Positions 1 to 10,372 of a stretch of DNA of 64,000 nt are shown here, one piece after another. The DNA is taken from assembly GCA_021371955.1 (NCBI GenBank), contig JAJFVD010000002.1, forward strand, positions 35,499 through 99,498, given 5' to 3'. Under the pieces are notes generated by a model that made no database searches, was not told the DNA's origin, and worked only from the letters and a program-made list of their open reading frames with translations. Positions within the stretch are counted from its first letter, which is position 1. Every line of letters starts with the position of its first letter. Source of the DNA: Bacteroidales bacterium. GTDB taxonomy: Bacteria > Bacteroidota > Bacteroidia > Bacteroidales > UBA932. A program made the position numbers and the translations under genes.

Positions 1-1291
1 CTATCTGATTTTTTGTCGGCCTCACCTCAATCGGAGGATCAAGCAAACCAGTAGGACGAACGACCTGTTCTACAACAAGGCCCTCCGACACCATCAGCTC
101 GTAATCGGCAGGAGTTGCACTCACGAACACCCTTTGGCCGGATAGATTCTCAAATTCCTCAAACTTAAGTGGTCTGTTGTCGGCAGCAGACGGTAGGCGG
201 AAACCGTATTCGATAAGAGTCTGTTTTCTTGCCCTGTCCCCGCCGTACATTGCTCTTATCTGAGGAATTGTAACATGGCTCTCATCAATAAATGTAATAA
301 AGTCATCAGGGAAATAGTCCAAAAGGCAGAATGGGCGCATTCCCGGGGCACGCCCGTCAAAATAGCGGGAATAGTTTTCAATTCCGGAGCAGTATCCAAT
401 CTCCTTCATCATTTCAAGATCGTATTCAACTCTCTGTTTAAGCCTTTTAGCTTCGAGATGTTTGCCAATATCGTGGAGATATTCAAATTGCTTCATCATG
501 TCATCCTGGATGAGGACAATTGCCGATTTTTGGCGCTCCTTTGTCGTTACAAAAATATTTGCGGGGTATATAGATATAATATCCACATCTTCGATATGCG
601 TGCCGTTTATAGGGTCGAACAGTTCAATGCTCTCAACTTCGTCGCCAAAGAATATAATTCTGACAGCAGTATCGGAATATGCAGGATAAATATCCACACT
701 GTCTCCCTTAACACGAAACACTCCCCTTTTAAACTCAAGTTCGTTTCTGGAATAGAGGCTGTCTACAAGTGCATATAAAAGTTTGCTCCTTGCAAGAACC
801 TGACCTTTTTTGACAGGAATGGTATTCGCATGAAAATCGGCCGGATTACCAATGCCATAAAGACATGACACACTCGACACAACAACGATGTCCCTCCTCC
901 CGGACAGAAGCGCACTTGATGCGGACAAGCGAAGTTTCTCAATCTCCTCATTTATGCTCAGGTCCTTTTCGATATAAGTGTCAGTGGTGGGCAGGTATGC
1001 TTCCGGCTGATAATAGTCGTAGTATGAGACAAAGTATTCAACGGCATTTGTGGGAAAAAAAGATTTGAATTCGCCATAAAGCTGAGCAGCCAGAGTCTTG
1101 TTATGGCTCAGTATAAGAGCAGGCCGCTGCAGCTTTTCAATAACGTTTGCCATGGTAAAGGTCTTGCCGGACCCGGTAACACCAAGAAGGGTAACAGAAG
1201 AGACCCCTTCTGATATGTGTCTGGTAAGTTCATCGATAGCTTGCGGCTGATCTCCCGTTGGTTTATATGACGATTCTAATTTAAATCCCAT
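1..1291 (-). CDS. uvrB: UvrABC system protein B (excinuclease subunit B), C-terminal part beyond the window
   Basis: UvrB is the damage-verification helicase of nucleotide excision repair; it is loaded by UvrA and then recruits UvrC. I translated the minus strand from the ATG at 1289-1291. It starts MGFKLESSYKPTGDQPQAI, has the Walker A stretch GVTGSGKTFTMANVIEKL, the beta-hairpin region YYDYYQPEAYLP, and later SATPADYEL followed by EQVVRPTGLLDPPIEVRP. About 430 of the usual 660-680 residues are present; the frame is open at base 1, so the C-terminal helicase motifs and the UvrC-binding tail lie outside. The start codon is 8 bases after the stop of the amidase gene, so the two are probably co-transcribed. 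Identification is very secure. Confidence 0.97.
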   Translation of the reverse strand, partial: MGFKLESSYKPTGDQPQAIDELTRHISEGVSSVTLLGVTGSGKTFTMANVIEKLQRPALILSHNKTLAAQLYGEFKSFFPTNAVEYFVSYYDYYQPEAYLPTTDTYIEKDLSINEEIEKLRLSASSALLSGRRDIVVVSSVSCLYGIGNPADFHANTIPVKKGQVLARSKLLYALVDSLYSRNELEFKRGVFRVKGDSVDIYPAYSDTAVRIIFFGDEVESIELFDPINGTHIEDVDIISIYPANIFVTTKERQKSAIVLIQDDMMKQFEYLHDIGKHLEAKRLKQRVEYDLEMMKEIGYCSGIENYSRYFDGRAPGMRPFCLLDYFPDDFITFIDESHVTIPQIRAMYGGDRARKQTLIEYGFRLPSAADNRPLKFEEFENLSGQRVFVSATPADYELMVSEGLVVEQVVRPTGLLDPPIEVRPTKNQI

Positions 1292-1299
1292 CTTCCCTG

Positions 1300-2784
1300 T
1301 TAGTCTCTTTTTTCCTTTAATGAGGCTTTAACCTTCTTAAGATAGCTTTCAAGCCCTTCTGTAACTTTTGTCATCATCTCCTTCTGGAACTGAGGGTTTG
1401 TGATTTTTTCCTCATCCGGAAGGCTGCTCATGAAGAGAGTTTCAACAAGTACCGATGGGTAATTTGTTGGAGCGTTAAGCGAAAAGTTAAAATTGCCAAT
1501 CAGGCCGAAATTATTTACATCAAGCAATACAAGCTTCTCAAGAATAGACTTTGCAAGTTCTCTGTACTCAATATGTTTGTAATACGTGCTTGTTCCTCCG
1601 TTTTTAAGAGGATTTCCTCCGGCGTTGCAGTGAATTGCAACAATCATATCCACATTTGCATTGTCAAATGTTTTAATCCTGTCTGCCAAAGTAACATCAC
1701 TGTCATCTGTTCTGCTTAAAATAACCGTTGCTCCCTTCTTCTCAAGTTGCTCCTTCAACATATATGCCATAGCCAGATTCTGAGCTTTCTCTTCGAAGCC
1801 AGCAGGACTTACTGCACCTGCCGATTTTGGACCGCCGTGCCCGGCATCCACTCCTATAACCATCCCCTTTAGTTTGCCTGAATATGCAGGCAGAGGGGTA
1901 TGTTTAACTGTAATATCCAGGCTGTTTCCAACATAATCCACCTTGTAACCCCAGCTGTATTCGTCTTTCAGATATATCAAAACACGAAAAACGTCAGGTG
2001 ATATTTGCTTGAAATCTACATAATCGACCGCTTTGAGATTCAGATACTGAGTTATCCAGTTTGAATTGCAGGCAGCACCGTATATATCAACCACGAGCCT
2101 GTTCGGCTCAAGTTCCCTGTACATTGTGTATGGCTGTCTGCTTTCAAGAGAAATCCTTATTCTATCGCTTTTACCTGCATTTGAAACGCTCCATGAACTT
2201 GTGAGGGTAAATGGCGGTTTTACTCCTGCAGGTTCAATATTTACAAAGTATTTTGGAATAAATGCGTAGTTGTTTTCCGACAATCTTACTTTGTAAAGGG
2301 ACTGAACGGAATCAATCAGTTCCATACGGATACCGGAGGCAATATAATTAACCTTTGCACCTCCTAGCCTGTCCTGCCCTGCTCCATAATTAAGATATGC
2401 ACCTTCTTTGGTCACAACCACTCTTTTACCGTAATCCTGAAGAATTTCAATTTTGGGCTGCGCTGTTACAATTTTATAGTATACCGAGAAATTGTCTGAA
2501 TACTCCTTTCCTCCGGAAATAATTTTAATTACAACCGGATTGGCGCCCTCTTTTAAATTTAGTTCAATACCAAATGAACCGGTTTTATATTGTTTTACAG
2601 ATTGTTCATTTACAAATATTTGCGATTGAGGGGCAGCAACTCCTACAATAATATGGGTCGGAGTTGTAACTGTGTCATTTTTACCCCTTACAATCTTGTA
2701 GTCCGGGATAATCTGGCCAAAAAGTGTAATGAAAGAAAACAGGTTAAAAATTATAACCGTAAATAGTTTTTGATTGATTTTCAT
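1300..2784 (-). CDS. N-acetylmuramoyl-L-alanine amidase (AmiC-type, Amidase_3) with AMIN domain
   Basis: This secreted zinc amidase of 494 residues should cut the bond between MurNAc and the stem peptide of peptidoglycan, for cell separation or wall recycling. Residues 1-24 form a signal peptide. The middle holds an SH3-like segment (about 115-180) and an AMIN domain (about 190-295, FTLTSSWSVSNAG to LDITVKH) that would bind peptidoglycan. The Amidase_3 domain fills the C-terminus: DAGHGG (zinc His), GFEEKAQN (zinc Glu), AIHCNAGG (zinc His) and VLVETLFMS (catalytic Glu) are all intact, so the enzyme looks active. A TAnnTTTG-type box on the minus strand at 2810-2817 may be its promoter. It is divergent from the SIMPL gene and followed by uvrB. 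Confidence 0.93.
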   Translation of the reverse strand: MKINQKLFTVIIFNLFSFITLFGQIIPDYKIVRGKNDTVTTPTHIIVGVAAPQSQIFVNEQSVKQYKTGSFGIELNLKEGANPVVIKIISGGKEYSDNFSVYYKIVTAQPKIEILQDYGKRVVVTKEGAYLNYGAGQDRLGGAKVNYIASGIRMELIDSVQSLYKVRLSENNYAFIPKYFVNIEPAGVKPPFTLTSSWSVSNAGKSDRIRISLESRQPYTMYRELEPNRLVVDIYGAACNSNWITQYLNLKAVDYVDFKQISPDVFRVLIYLKDEYSWGYKVDYVGNSLDITVKHTPLPAYSGKLKGMVIGVDAGHGGPKSAGAVSPAGFEEKAQNLAMAYMLKEQLEKKGATVILSRTDDSDVTLADRIKTFDNANVDMIVAIHCNAGGNPLKNGGTSTYYKHIEYRELAKSILEKLVLLDVNNFGLIGNFNFSLNAPTNYPSVLVETLFMSSLPDEEKITNPQFQKEMMTKVTEGLESYLKKVKASLKEKRD

Positions 2785-2826
2785 GGCTTGAATTTTGCTA
2801 TAAACTTTACAAATGTAGACAAAAAT

Positions 2827-3543
2827 ATGGATAGCAACAGTAAAAACAACTTCATGTTATTAGGGCTCTCAATTTTTGCCGGTCTTGCTGTTTTAGCCTT
2901 ATCCCTCCTCGTTTCTGTAAAGACAATAAAATCATTTGACCGCTTTGTTTCGGTAAAAGGACTTGCAGAAGTTGAGGTGGCAGCAAACAGGGTAATCTGG
3001 CCCGTCGCATACAAGGAAATCGGTAACGATTTATCATCTCTCTACAAATCCATCAACGATAAAAACAGGGTAATCATAGATTATCTGAAATCAAAAGGGT
3101 TGGACGAGAGCGAAATTTCAGTATCTGCCCCGCAGATTATAGACATGAGCGCCGAGAGATATCAGAGCCAGCAAAGTACCTACAGGTACAATATCACAAG
3201 CGTTCTGACGGTTACTTCCGAAAAGGTGGAAAAGGTAAGGGAGATAATATCTTCCCAGTCCGATCTGCTACAGAAAGGAATAGCCCTGAGTTCCGGCGAT
3301 TTTCAGTACACGACTCAGTATTTTTACACAAAGCTTAATGACATCAAACCTGCAATGATAGAAGAGGCGACAAAAAATGCCCGAAATGCTGCAGAGAAAT
3401 TTGCAAAAGATTCTAACAGTAAAATAGGACGAATCAAAAATGCAAATCAGGGACAATTTTCAATAACCGACAGGGACGGAAACTCTCCCCATATAAAAGT
3501 TGTAAGAGTTGTAAGTACTATTGAATATCTTCTCAGGGATTAA
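2827..3543 (+). CDS. SIMPL domain-containing protein (DUF541 family)
   Basis: This 238-residue protein has one N-terminal transmembrane segment (about residues 12-32, LGLSIFAGLAVLALSLLVSV) followed by an extracytoplasmic SIMPL domain. The family signature is visible as FDRFVSVKGLAEVEVAANRVIWPVAY at the start of the domain and a closing beta segment VVRVVSTIEYLL. The biochemical role of the family is not settled; members have been linked to stress tolerance and envelope functions. I chose the ATG at 2827 because an upstream in-frame start at 2770 would overlap the divergent amidase gene and add residues that match nothing. The family call is good, the function is open. Confidence 0.85.
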   Translation: MDSNSKNNFMLLGLSIFAGLAVLALSLLVSVKTIKSFDRFVSVKGLAEVEVAANRVIWPVAYKEIGNDLSSLYKSINDKNRVIIDYLKSKGLDESEISVSAPQIIDMSAERYQSQQSTYRYNITSVLTVTSEKVEKVREIISSQSDLLQKGIALSSGDFQYTTQYFYTKLNDIKPAMIEEATKNARNAAEKFAKDSNSKIGRIKNANQGQFSITDRDGNSPHIKVVRVVSTIEYLLRD

Positions 3544-3651
3544 TGTCTTAAGTTACGATTTGAAACATAATCCTGCTCCATTTTTATCATTCAATATCAG
3601 GCTATTATCCATTTTAGCATAAGCTTAATTCAAAAAATCCCCCAAATAAAA

Positions 3652-3659
3652 TAACTTTG
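3652..3659 (+). promoter_or_regulatory. Bacteroidota -7 promoter box for eno
   Basis: TAACTTTG fits the TAnnTTTG consensus of the Bacteroidota primary sigma factor and lies 43 bases before the enolase ATG. I see no good TTTG -33 element at the usual spacing, so this rests on the -7 box and its position. Confidence 0.45.
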
Positions 3660-3687
3660 CATCACATTTTATGTGACTAACAATTAA

Positions 3688-4974
<1,287 letters not shown>

Positions 4975-4997
4975 TTTTATATAATCATTTATTGCCG

Positions 4998-5036
4998 AAG
5001 AGGGCGTCTAAATTTGCATTTAGATGCCCTCTTTTA
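4998..5036 (+). terminator. Rho-independent terminator of eno
   Basis: A 16-bp stem (4998-5013 with 5018-5033, one G-T wobble) encloses the tetraloop TTGC and is followed by a short T run. It begins 24 bases after the eno stop codon. Confidence 0.9.
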
Positions 5037-5054
5037 CTTTTGTACTTAGGGTCT

Positions 5055-5223
5055 AGCATCGGCGACGAGTTGCAAAATCTCTATGTACTCCGTTCACATG
5101 CCATCAAATTGCTGAGGGCGATTCGGCCGGAACGAGCATCGCGAGCGAGGACGCACAAGCCCTCATCAATTTGGTGGCAGTGGACAGATAGCCGGGAGAA
5201 AATGCAACCTGGCACCGATTAGC
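5055..5223. repeat. Long imperfect palindrome downstream of eno
   Basis: The space between the eno terminator and the next gene holds a hairpin-forming element. The inner arms 5099-5119 and 5159-5179 are 21 bases long with two mismatches when inverted. The outer arms (5055-5081 and 5196-5223) match less well, sharing ATCGG and TTGCA...TCTC blocks. The centre is GC-rich (around CGGCCGG and CGAGCGAGGACGC). An open frame across it looks spurious. It may be a mobile non-coding repeat of the same general type as those around the island at 13.9 and 22.8 kb, but its sequence is not the same. Confidence 0.6.
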
Positions 5224-5297
5224 AACAAATATTTTGAAAACCTTGCAACAAAAGATATAAAAGCTTCGTCTAATTGCTAAACTTTATAACTAGTCTA

Positions 5298-7607
5298 ATG
5301 ATCAAACTTAAACTCTTTTCAAGCTTGCTCCTCTTGATTTCATTCAATTTATGCTTTTCCCAGGTTTCCGTTAAAGGTGTTGTCTCAGACAACGAAAATC
5401 TTCCTGTCCCATTTGCGAATGTAGTTATGTACACTACTCTTGACTCAACTACATTCAGATACGGAGGGATAACCGACCTTAACGGAAATTATGAAATTAA
5501 GAATGTGGCTGCGGACAACTATTGTCTTGTAGTTTCATTTATTGGTTACAAAAACATTAAGGATACAATTTCAGTAAACGGCACAAACCCAATCCTGCTC
5601 AACTACAAAATGGAAGCAGATGTTAAAATGCTTAATGCTGCATCTGTTCAGGAGAGCCGGGCAAGAACCCTTCCGGACAAGACCACATACAGCATTCTCC
5701 CTAAGGATATAAAGAGCTCCCGAAACGCCCTTGACCTTACGACAATTGTCCCTCAGATTATATTTGATCCGGTAAACGAAAAAATTTCCGGGACCAACGG
5801 CAAGCCTGTAAAGATTCTTATAAACGGCCTAAACGCAACAGAGATAGATTTGAAATCACTCCGCCCGGATCAGATTCTCAGGCTTGACCACTATGATGTT
5901 CCGCCGGCAAGATATGCAGAGTATGGAAATGTAATAAACATTATAACCAAAAGTGCAGAGGATGGATTTGCCGCCGGGATTAATGCTTCGTCCGCTTTTA
6001 CAACCGGATTCGGAAATGAGATGGCCTATTTCAAATTCAATCGTAAACAACACCAGTTTGCCTTAGACTACTCTTTATATTACAGAAATTACTCAGACAG
6101 AGAACAGGAGTCCTACTATAATTATATTTTCAATGAGACAGAATATACAAGAACTCAGAAATTAAAAAATGCTTTTGGCTACGACGACCATTACATAAAT
6201 TTCACATATACAAATCAAAAAACCGACAACTACGCATTGAAAATCAAACTCTCTCCTAATTATATGGGTAGGAAGAACGATGGTAACTCTGTGATTGATT
6301 ATGATGCAAATGGCGAACTTAGCCAGAGAACGGGAAATGACCACACGAGAGCATCGGTATTCAGTCCATCTGCCGATATATATTTCTGGAAGCAACTAAA
6401 GAATAAGCAGGAACTTGCCGTGAATGTTGTTGGAACAGGATTCATCACCTCCAACAAATATTACAAAAAAGAGTATGACAACGCTCACAATCTGGTACTT
6501 GACGACAATATGGACGAAAAGAACAGAAAGCAGTCACTCATTGGAGAGGTGAACTATTCTGCTGAACTTAAAAACGTACGCCTTAATGCCGGTTACTCAA
6601 TCGAGACAAGCAGTATGAAATCCGATGTTGTGAACAGTTTTGAATCGTCAATATATACCACATCATTCCTTAAAAATTACCTGTATTCCGAAATTTCCGG
6701 CCAGAAAAACAAATGGTCATACAAAGCCAGTATTGGAGTTTCAAATATCAAAAGAGAGACCGTATCCGACAAATACAGCAACTGGCTATTCAGACCGTCT
6801 TTAACTGTCGGATACAACATAAACAAGAATCAGAGCCTACGCCTGTCATACAAGAAAGAGTCTGCAGAACCCTCACTATCCGAGCTCAGCAACAACAAAA
6901 TATTCATAACCGAGCATATTATCCGTCAGGGGAATCCGGATCTGAGGCCTAGTGTGTCAAACGAAATATTCATTGATTACTCTCTAAAGACCAAACTTTT
7001 CGACTTTCAATTTACTCCATATTACAGACAGACTACAAATCCGATAAACACATACTTTACCAGAGCCGAAGAGAATATTGTAATGGCATCGGAAAACGGA
7101 GAATATTCAGAAAATTACGGAATAAGCTACTCCGGCTCGATTAAGCCATTCAGCAGCAACCTTGTTACAATAAGATTCAGCGGACAGGTGATGAACACAG
7201 AACTCAAAAGCGCACAGGCCGGTTCATATTCACACCTGTACACACCACTCTGGTATCAGATAAATGTTCAGCATAAAAGCTTTCTTGTCTATTATCAGGG
7301 AAATATAGTCGGCAAATATCTAAGTGGCCCGTACCTGTCTACAAATGAAAACAATTCGCACTTAGGGGCAAGATACACCAGGAACAACCTCTCGGTTTTC
7401 GCAAGTATCTACTGGATTTTTACCAGATCGAAATACAGGACATCAACCATCCCGGAAAGTATTGTCAATTTTCATAATTTCAGCTGGATAAACGATAATG
7501 CATCAATGTTTGTAGTAGGTATAAGTTATAATTTAGTGAAAGGGAAAAGCTACTCCGAAAAGGCACGTAAACTGCAGAATGCAGACAGAGACTCCGGAAT
7601 GTTCTGA
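5298..7607 (+). CDS. Outer membrane beta-barrel / TonB-dependent receptor-like protein
   Basis: The protein has 769 residues with a signal peptide (residues 1 to about 22, ending NLCFSQ), a carboxypeptidase-regulatory-like beta-sandwich (about 23-105, VSVKGVVSDNENLPVPFANV to FIGYKNIKDTI), a plug-like region with ILINGLNATEIDLKSL and a long C-terminal beta-barrel rich in alternating aromatic residues. This is the layout of the Bacteroidota outer-membrane beta-barrel family (OMP_b-brl_3), related to TonB-dependent receptors. Substrate and partners are not visible; there is no SusD neighbour. The ATG at 5298 was chosen over an in-frame TTG at 5274 because it starts the signal peptide. The end lacks a clear terminal aromatic residue (RDSGMF ends in Phe, which would serve as a barrel signal). 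Confidence 0.85.
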   Translation: MIKLKLFSSLLLLISFNLCFSQVSVKGVVSDNENLPVPFANVVMYTTLDSTTFRYGGITDLNGNYEIKNVAADNYCLVVSFIGYKNIKDTISVNGTNPILLNYKMEADVKMLNAASVQESRARTLPDKTTYSILPKDIKSSRNALDLTTIVPQIIFDPVNEKISGTNGKPVKILINGLNATEIDLKSLRPDQILRLDHYDVPPARYAEYGNVINIITKSAEDGFAAGINASSAFTTGFGNEMAYFKFNRKQHQFALDYSLYYRNYSDREQESYYNYIFNETEYTRTQKLKNAFGYDDHYINFTYTNQKTDNYALKIKLSPNYMGRKNDGNSVIDYDANGELSQRTGNDHTRASVFSPSADIYFWKQLKNKQELAVNVVGTGFITSNKYYKKEYDNAHNLVLDDNMDEKNRKQSLIGEVNYSAELKNVRLNAGYSIETSSMKSDVVNSFESSIYTTSFLKNYLYSEISGQKNKWSYKASIGVSNIKRETVSDKYSNWLFRPSLTVGYNINKNQSLRLSYKKESAEPSLSELSNNKIFITEHIIRQGNPDLRPSVSNEIFIDYSLKTKLFDFQFTPYYRQTTNPINTYFTRAEENIVMASENGEYSENYGISYSGSIKPFSSNLVTIRFSGQVMNTELKSAQAGSYSHLYTPLWYQINVQHKSFLVYYQGNIVGKYLSGPYLSTNENNSHLGARYTRNNLSVFASIYWIFTRSKYRTSTIPESIVNFHNFSWINDNASMFVVGISYNLVKGKSYSEKARKLQNADRDSGMF

Positions 7608-7614
7608 TAAATGT

Positions 7615-7657
7615 GAATATTAAAATTTCTATCTTTGAAATTCAAATTTTAATATTC
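7615..7657 (+). promoter_or_regulatory. Promoter box inside a perfect 14-bp inverted repeat, upstream of the M14 peptidase
   Basis: GAATATTAAAATTT (7615-7628) and its exact reverse complement (7644-7657) flank a 15-base spacer that contains TATCTTTG (7630-7637), a perfect TAnnTTTG -7 box. The predicted transcription start falls at about the first base of the right arm. This is the geometry of an operator that overlaps the promoter; an AT-rich terminator of the preceding gene is the alternative. Confidence 0.55.
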
Positions 7658-7662
7658 GCAAA

Positions 7663-9468
7663 ATGAAGCTCAGTAATATTTCTGTAAAGTTTCCCATTAA
7701 CTTCCTTTTAGCTTTTTTAATTTTTAGTCCTGTATCATTTGCTCAGGTTGCAAATTCAAAGGATGATAAATTTTTAACATATTTCGAAAAAAACAATTTT
7801 AACAAAACTCCGCGATACGCAGAAACTGTTGAATTTTGCAAGCTCCTGGACGATAACTCAAAAATCGTATCTTTTCAGACAATCGGGATTTCACCCCAAG
7901 GCAGAGAAATTCCAATCCTGATTGTTGACAAAGACGGTTTGACAGATCCTCAGGAAATTCGCAAAAAAGGCCGTACTGTTGTTGTCGCGGAGGCCTGTAT
8001 TCATGCCGGCGAACCGGATGGTAAAGATGCAGGACTAATGCTCATCAGGGATATTGCAATTTATGGCAAATATCCCGGACTGCTCAACAATGTATCCTTT
8101 TTGTTTATTCCTATTATCAATGTAGACGGGCATGAAGACTTTGGCAGTCAGTATAGAATAAATCAAAACGGGCCCGAAGAGGTTGGTGCAAGATATACTG
8201 CTCAAAAACTCAATATGAACAGGGATTTCATTAAGGCAGATGCTCCCGAAACTAAAGCATTGCTATCTCTCTATAAAAAATGGATGCCCGAACTCTTTAT
8301 CGACATTCACGTAACAAACGGAGCCGACTTCCAGTATGTTTCCACCTATGGTATGGACCAGTGTGGTTTTCTCGCCCCTAATATGCTTGAATGGACTAAA
8401 AAAATCTATGAGAAACAACTCCTTGAGAAGATGTCAGCTGCCGGGTACCCTATTTTCCCATACTTTGAATTCAACAGTTACACCAACCCCGGAGCAGGTG
8501 TTTTACCCGACAACTTCCCTCCCCAGTATTCCAATGGTTATGCATCTGCAAACAACCGCATAGGACTTTTAATAGAGAACCATATATACAAGCCATACAA
8601 AGAGAGGGTCAAATCGGCATATATGATTGTTAAAAACTCCCTGGAAATAATCGGTTCAAATAGTACAGCGCTTATAGCAGAAATTAATAAAGCCGATAAA
8701 TTCATTGCATCGGCACAATTCAGAAGAGACTCTCTGCCTCTGATGTATTCGCATGACAAGAAGGATAGTGCTATTATTGATTTTTTGGCATGGAAAGACA
8801 CAACAGTTATAAGCGACCTTAGCGGTGCAAAATGGACATACTCAAACAGAACAGCACCGGTTACCATAAAAATGCCGCTCTTTACTTCATACAAGCCGGA
8901 ACTTAAGATAAAGCTTCCCGAGGCATATATTATCCCTGCGGAACAACTTGAGACAATTGCATTGCTGGATGTTCACGGTATAAAATATGAACGAATGGAT
9001 AAAGACTGTAAAATTGAGGTGGAAACATACAGATTTAAAGATCCTAAATGGTCGCAATTCCCCTACGAAGGCAGAGTAACTCTTGATATTAAGTATACCA
9101 CCCAAAAAGAGTCTGTAAATTATCGTAAAGGAGATGTAATGGTAACCACTTCGCAGCCGAAAGTAAAGATAATTGCCTATCTTCTTGAGCCAAAATCGCC
9201 AACATCGCTTGTATATTGGGGGTTTTACAACAATTTCGCAAGACCGGCTACTGAATTCTGGATACGGCTCAATTATATGGAGGTAAAAGGAAGAGAAATG
9301 CTCGCCAAAGATCCTTTGCTCAAAAAGGAGTTCGAAGCAAAAAAGGCTTCAGACCCTACCTTCGCAAACGATCCAAATGCCATCCTTCAGTTTTTCATGA
9401 ATAAAGTGCGCAAGAATGTGGAACCGGATGTCAACCGTTACCCTGTAGGCAGATTAATGAACAAATAG
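7663..9468 (+). CDS. Secreted M14-family zinc carboxypeptidase-like protein
   Basis: The 601-residue protein has a signal peptide (residues 1-28, ending PVSFAQ) and an M14 carboxypeptidase domain. The zinc ligands are seen as HAGE (H114, E117) in VVVAEACIHAGEPDGKDAG and H216 in LFIDIHVTNG; NMNRDF (R187) fits the substrate-binding arginine, and a glutamate in GLLIENHIYKPY fits the catalytic position. M14 enzymes remove C-terminal residues from peptides or cleave amidated peptidoglycan fragments; which applies here is not visible. The C-terminal 200 residues form an additional, probably beta-rich, domain. Its promoter sits in the palindrome just upstream. Confidence 0.88.
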   Translation: MKLSNISVKFPINFLLAFLIFSPVSFAQVANSKDDKFLTYFEKNNFNKTPRYAETVEFCKLLDDNSKIVSFQTIGISPQGREIPILIVDKDGLTDPQEIRKKGRTVVVAEACIHAGEPDGKDAGLMLIRDIAIYGKYPGLLNNVSFLFIPIINVDGHEDFGSQYRINQNGPEEVGARYTAQKLNMNRDFIKADAPETKALLSLYKKWMPELFIDIHVTNGADFQYVSTYGMDQCGFLAPNMLEWTKKIYEKQLLEKMSAAGYPIFPYFEFNSYTNPGAGVLPDNFPPQYSNGYASANNRIGLLIENHIYKPYKERVKSAYMIVKNSLEIIGSNSTALIAEINKADKFIASAQFRRDSLPLMYSHDKKDSAIIDFLAWKDTTVISDLSGAKWTYSNRTAPVTIKMPLFTSYKPELKIKLPEAYIIPAEQLETIALLDVHGIKYERMDKDCKIEVETYRFKDPKWSQFPYEGRVTLDIKYTTQKESVNYRKGDVMVTTSQPKVKIIAYLLEPKSPTSLVYWGFYNNFARPATEFWIRLNYMEVKGREMLAKDPLLKKEFEAKKASDPTFANDPNAILQFFMNKVRKNVEPDVNRYPVGRLMNK

Positions 9469-9505
9469 ACTCCGTTTAAGAAAATCGGAGAAAGGAAATT
9501 AATCT

Positions 9506-10372
9506 CTATATCAAAATATCTGCAATAGTGAAAACGGCTAAGATTACCGAAGCAACTCCATTTGCAGTAAAGAAAGCGGCATTGAGCCGTGATATATCGT
9601 TTGGCTTAATTATAATATGCTGATACGCCAATAATGCGGCAAATATTGCTGCTCCAATCAAATATATGGTTCCAAGTCCTGCTGAATTTCCAAAAAACCA
9701 TAAAAGCGGGATAACAAGAGCGTGCCCCACTGCGGAGACTATCATAGCTCTCTTCCTGCCAAGTAGACCGGGTATTGAATGGAGCCCTTCGCTGCGGTCA
9801 AATTCCTCATCGGCAAGAGAATATAGTATATCAAAACTTGACGACCACAGGAAAACAATTAGGGACAATATAAGAGGAGCAACATCCAGACGACCGGTTA
9901 CACTTATATATGCTGCAGCCGGAGCACAGGAAAGAGCAAGGCCCAAACCATAGTGGCATAATGATGTGAATCTCTTGAGATAACTGTATCCCAGCAAAAC
10001 TATCATCGCCGGAACCGACAGATACAAAGCCAGCCTGTTTATTAATGCCGATACTATTACAAAAAGGACGATATTGGCAATTACAAACAAAAGAACGGCA
10101 GCAGGAGACAGAACTGAAGACGGAATTTCCCTTTTTGCAGTTCGGGGATTTTTCGCATCAATTTTTCTATCGGCCCAGCGGTTAAAACCCATTGCACTGT
10201 TTCTTGCGAAGACCATTGCAAGCAATATGAGCACAAGAAGCCTCCATGTGAATGCACCGCCCGGTTCAATCGCAAGAAAGAGCCCTATCAGAGCAAAGGG
10301 CATGGCAAATATTGTATGGGCAAATTTGACCAGACTCAGATATTTCGCTCCCTTGTCAAAAAATTTCTTCAT
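9506..10372 (-). CDS. UbiA-family prenyltransferase, probably MqnP-like (menaquinone pathway)
   Basis: This integral membrane enzyme of 288 residues joins a prenyl chain to an aromatic acceptor. The first aspartate-rich motif is in NRWADRKIDAKNPRTAKRE, and the second in SLADEEFDRSEGLHSIP. The N-terminus KYLSLVKFAHTIFAMPFALIGL and the rest resemble the 4-hydroxybenzoate-prenyltransferase-like proteins that serve the futalosine route to menaquinone (MqnP), which is inference. The start codon shares one base with the pheT stop codon (TAATG arrangement), which points to translational coupling. The gene converges on the M14 peptidase gene; a weak hairpin (9470-9490) lies between them. Confidence 0.85.
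   Translation of the reverse strand: MKKFFDKGAKYLSLVKFAHTIFAMPFALIGLFLAIEPGGAFTWRLLVLILLAMVFARNSAMGFNRWADRKIDAKNPRTAKREIPSSVLSPAAVLLFVIANIVLFVIVSALINRLALYLSVPAMIVLLGYSYLKRFTSLCHYGLGLALSCAPAAAYISVTGRLDVAPLILSLIVFLWSSSFDILYSLADEEFDRSEGLHSIPGLLGRKRAMIVSAVGHALVIPLLWFFGNSAGLGTIYLIGAAIFAALLAYQHIIIKPNDISRLNAAFFTANGVASVILAVFTIADILI

Noticed and set aside
275..778. Open frame of 167 codons on the plus strand
   Set aside because: It lies wholly antisense to uvrB, whose motifs are unmistakable on the minus strand.
4992..5222. Open frame of 76 codons downstream of eno
   Set aside because: It runs through the terminator and the long palindrome; no family features.
9470..9490. CTCCG...CGGAG hairpin between the M14 peptidase and prenyltransferase genes
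   Set aside because: Five-bp stem, eleven-base loop and no T run on either side; too weak to call a terminator.
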